A stretch of DNA of 64,000 nucleotides from Planctomycetota bacterium (GTDB taxonomy: Bacteria; Planctomycetota; Planctomycetia; Planctomycetales; Planctomycetaceae): the NCBI GenBank assembly GCA_022600195.1, contig JAHZKX010000003.1, forward strand, positions 1 to 64,000. Reading direction: 5' to 3'. Positions 63,386 to 64,000 of this stretch are shown here, piece after piece. The notes under the pieces were generated by a model. The model made no database searches. It was not told the origin of the DNA and saw only the letters and a list, made by a program, of their open reading frames with translations. The number at the start of each line of letters is the position of its first letter. Within the stretch, counting starts at the first letter, position 1. Both the position numbers and the translations under genes were made by a program.

Positions 63386-64000
63386 ATGGGACAAATCATC
63401 TATGCGATGGCTACCATGGACACCAAAGGCGACGAACTCTGCTTCGTGGCCGACTGCATTCGCCGCATCGGCCTTGACGTGGTGCTGGTTGACTTAAGCA
63501 CTCAAGGTAGCTCGAATCGTGCAGACATCACAGCTCGTACGGTCGCCCAGGCTCACCCCGCAGGGCCAGATCAGGTGTTGGGACAATCTGACCGTGGTCA
63601 AGCGGTGACAAAGATGTCGGAAGCGCTGCAACACTGGTTGTCTGCTGAGGTCAGTTCTGAAACAGTGGCGGGAGTCATCGCCCTCGGCGGAAGTGGTGGA
63701 ACGGCTATCGTCGCTCCCGCCCTGCAGGCACTTCCCATCGGACTGCCCAAACTGATTGTCTCAACCGTCGCCAGTGGAAACACGCAGCCTTATGTAGGGC
63801 ACAGCGACATCACCATGATGTATTCGGTAGTCGATGTCGCGGGCCTCAACTCAGTCTCGCGGCAAGTATTAAGTAATGCCGCCCATGCGATCACCGGCAT
63901 GGTCGCCCACGCATGTGTCATCTCGGGTGACAGACCAGCCATCGGCATGACCATGTTCGGCGTCACAACTCCCTGCGTAGACATGGTTCGCGAAACCCTG
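63386..64000 (+). CDS. Tm-1-like ATP-binding (UPF0261) protein, 5' part
   Basis: The frame is open from ATG 63386 to the window edge (205 codons), preceded by AGGAAGGA 6 bases upstream. It reads MGQIIYAMATMDTKGDEL, then VLVDLSTQG, GVIALGGSGGTAIVAPALQ, VSTVASGNTQPYVGHSDI and MFGVTTPCVDMVRETL, all characteristic of the Tm-1-like ATP-binding domain family (UPF0261), named after the tomato Tm-1 resistance protein. In bacteria it is often followed by a TIM-barrel signal-transduction-like domain or gene, which would lie outside. The cellular role is unknown. Confidence 0.9.
   Translation, partial: MGQIIYAMATMDTKGDELCFVADCIRRIGLDVVLVDLSTQGSSNRADITARTVAQAHPAGPDQVLGQSDRGQAVTKMSEALQHWLSAEVSSETVAGVIALGGSGGTAIVAPALQALPIGLPKLIVSTVASGNTQPYVGHSDITMMYSVVDVAGLNSVSRQVLSNAAHAITGMVAHACVISGDRPAIGMTMFGVTTPCVDMVRETL

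Overview
The window looks like a chromosomal stretch from a Planctomycetota bacterium, probably a marine Gimesia- or Rubinisphaera-like genus (the genus is a guess). The evidence is the mix of planctomycete-typical families: three Tat-exported DUF1501 proteins, a giant PSCyt1/DUF1549/DUF1553 cytochrome with a LamG-like insert, a DUF1559 pseudopilin-like protein next to a small lipoprotein, a DUF4838-like protein, a sulfatase, a neutral-ceramidase-like enzyme and a Ser/Thr kinase with LamG and leucine-rich-repeat parts. No tRNA, rRNA or CRISPR array was seen.

Layout. 0-0.2 kb: right end of an IS3-type element that cuts into a gene tail. 0.4-7.5 kb: a degraded small secreted gene, then a minus-strand operon (alpha/beta hydrolase, PSCyt1 giant, DUF1501). 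7.5-16.4 kb: a patchwork of gene remnants and dispersed repeats around a phage-tail-like beta-helix protein, an Old Yellow Enzyme, a phytase-like esterase and a DUF1559/lipoprotein pair. 16.4-23 kb: DUF4838-like and DUF1501 genes, then an SGNH hydrolase.

23.3-44.6 kb is the most notable region: eight co-oriented minus-strand genes forming a biosynthetic and export locus. In transcription order they are a MIO-type aromatic amino acid ammonia-lyase, an acyl-AMP ligase fused to an acyl carrier protein (ACP), a large type I polyketide synthase (PKS), two tandem flavin-dependent halogenase-like proteins, an RND adaptor, an RND pump and an enolase-superfamily enzyme. The PKS runs KS-AT-DH-KR-ACP followed by a second KS-AT pair in which the KS cysteine is serine and the AT serine is glycine. 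Matching terminal helices on the ligase-ACP and the PKS look like docking elements. My model is that an arylacrylate (cinnamate-like) starter is made from phenylalanine, loaded on the ligase ACP, extended and reduced on the PKS, oxidised or halogenated, and pumped out. No thioesterase is present.

45-49.8 kb is a decay zone: an IS1182/IS5-type transposase remnant, a short tandem repeat, a Ser/Thr kinase split by an 8-bp tandem duplication, an orphan leucine-rich-repeat fragment and the tail of a GH13-like enzyme. 49.8-53 kb: polyphosphate kinase 2, a hybrid-cluster protein with a clear terminator, and a divergent protoglobin (a plausible nitrosative/low-oxygen stress pair). 53-60 kb: ceramidase-like, DUF1501, S33 peptidase-like, sulfatase and an EF-hand esterase. 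60.5-62.7 kb: two YciI/DGPF proteins followed by an ECF42-type sigma factor. The right edge holds a small membrane protein and the start of a Tm-1-like (UPF0261) protein.
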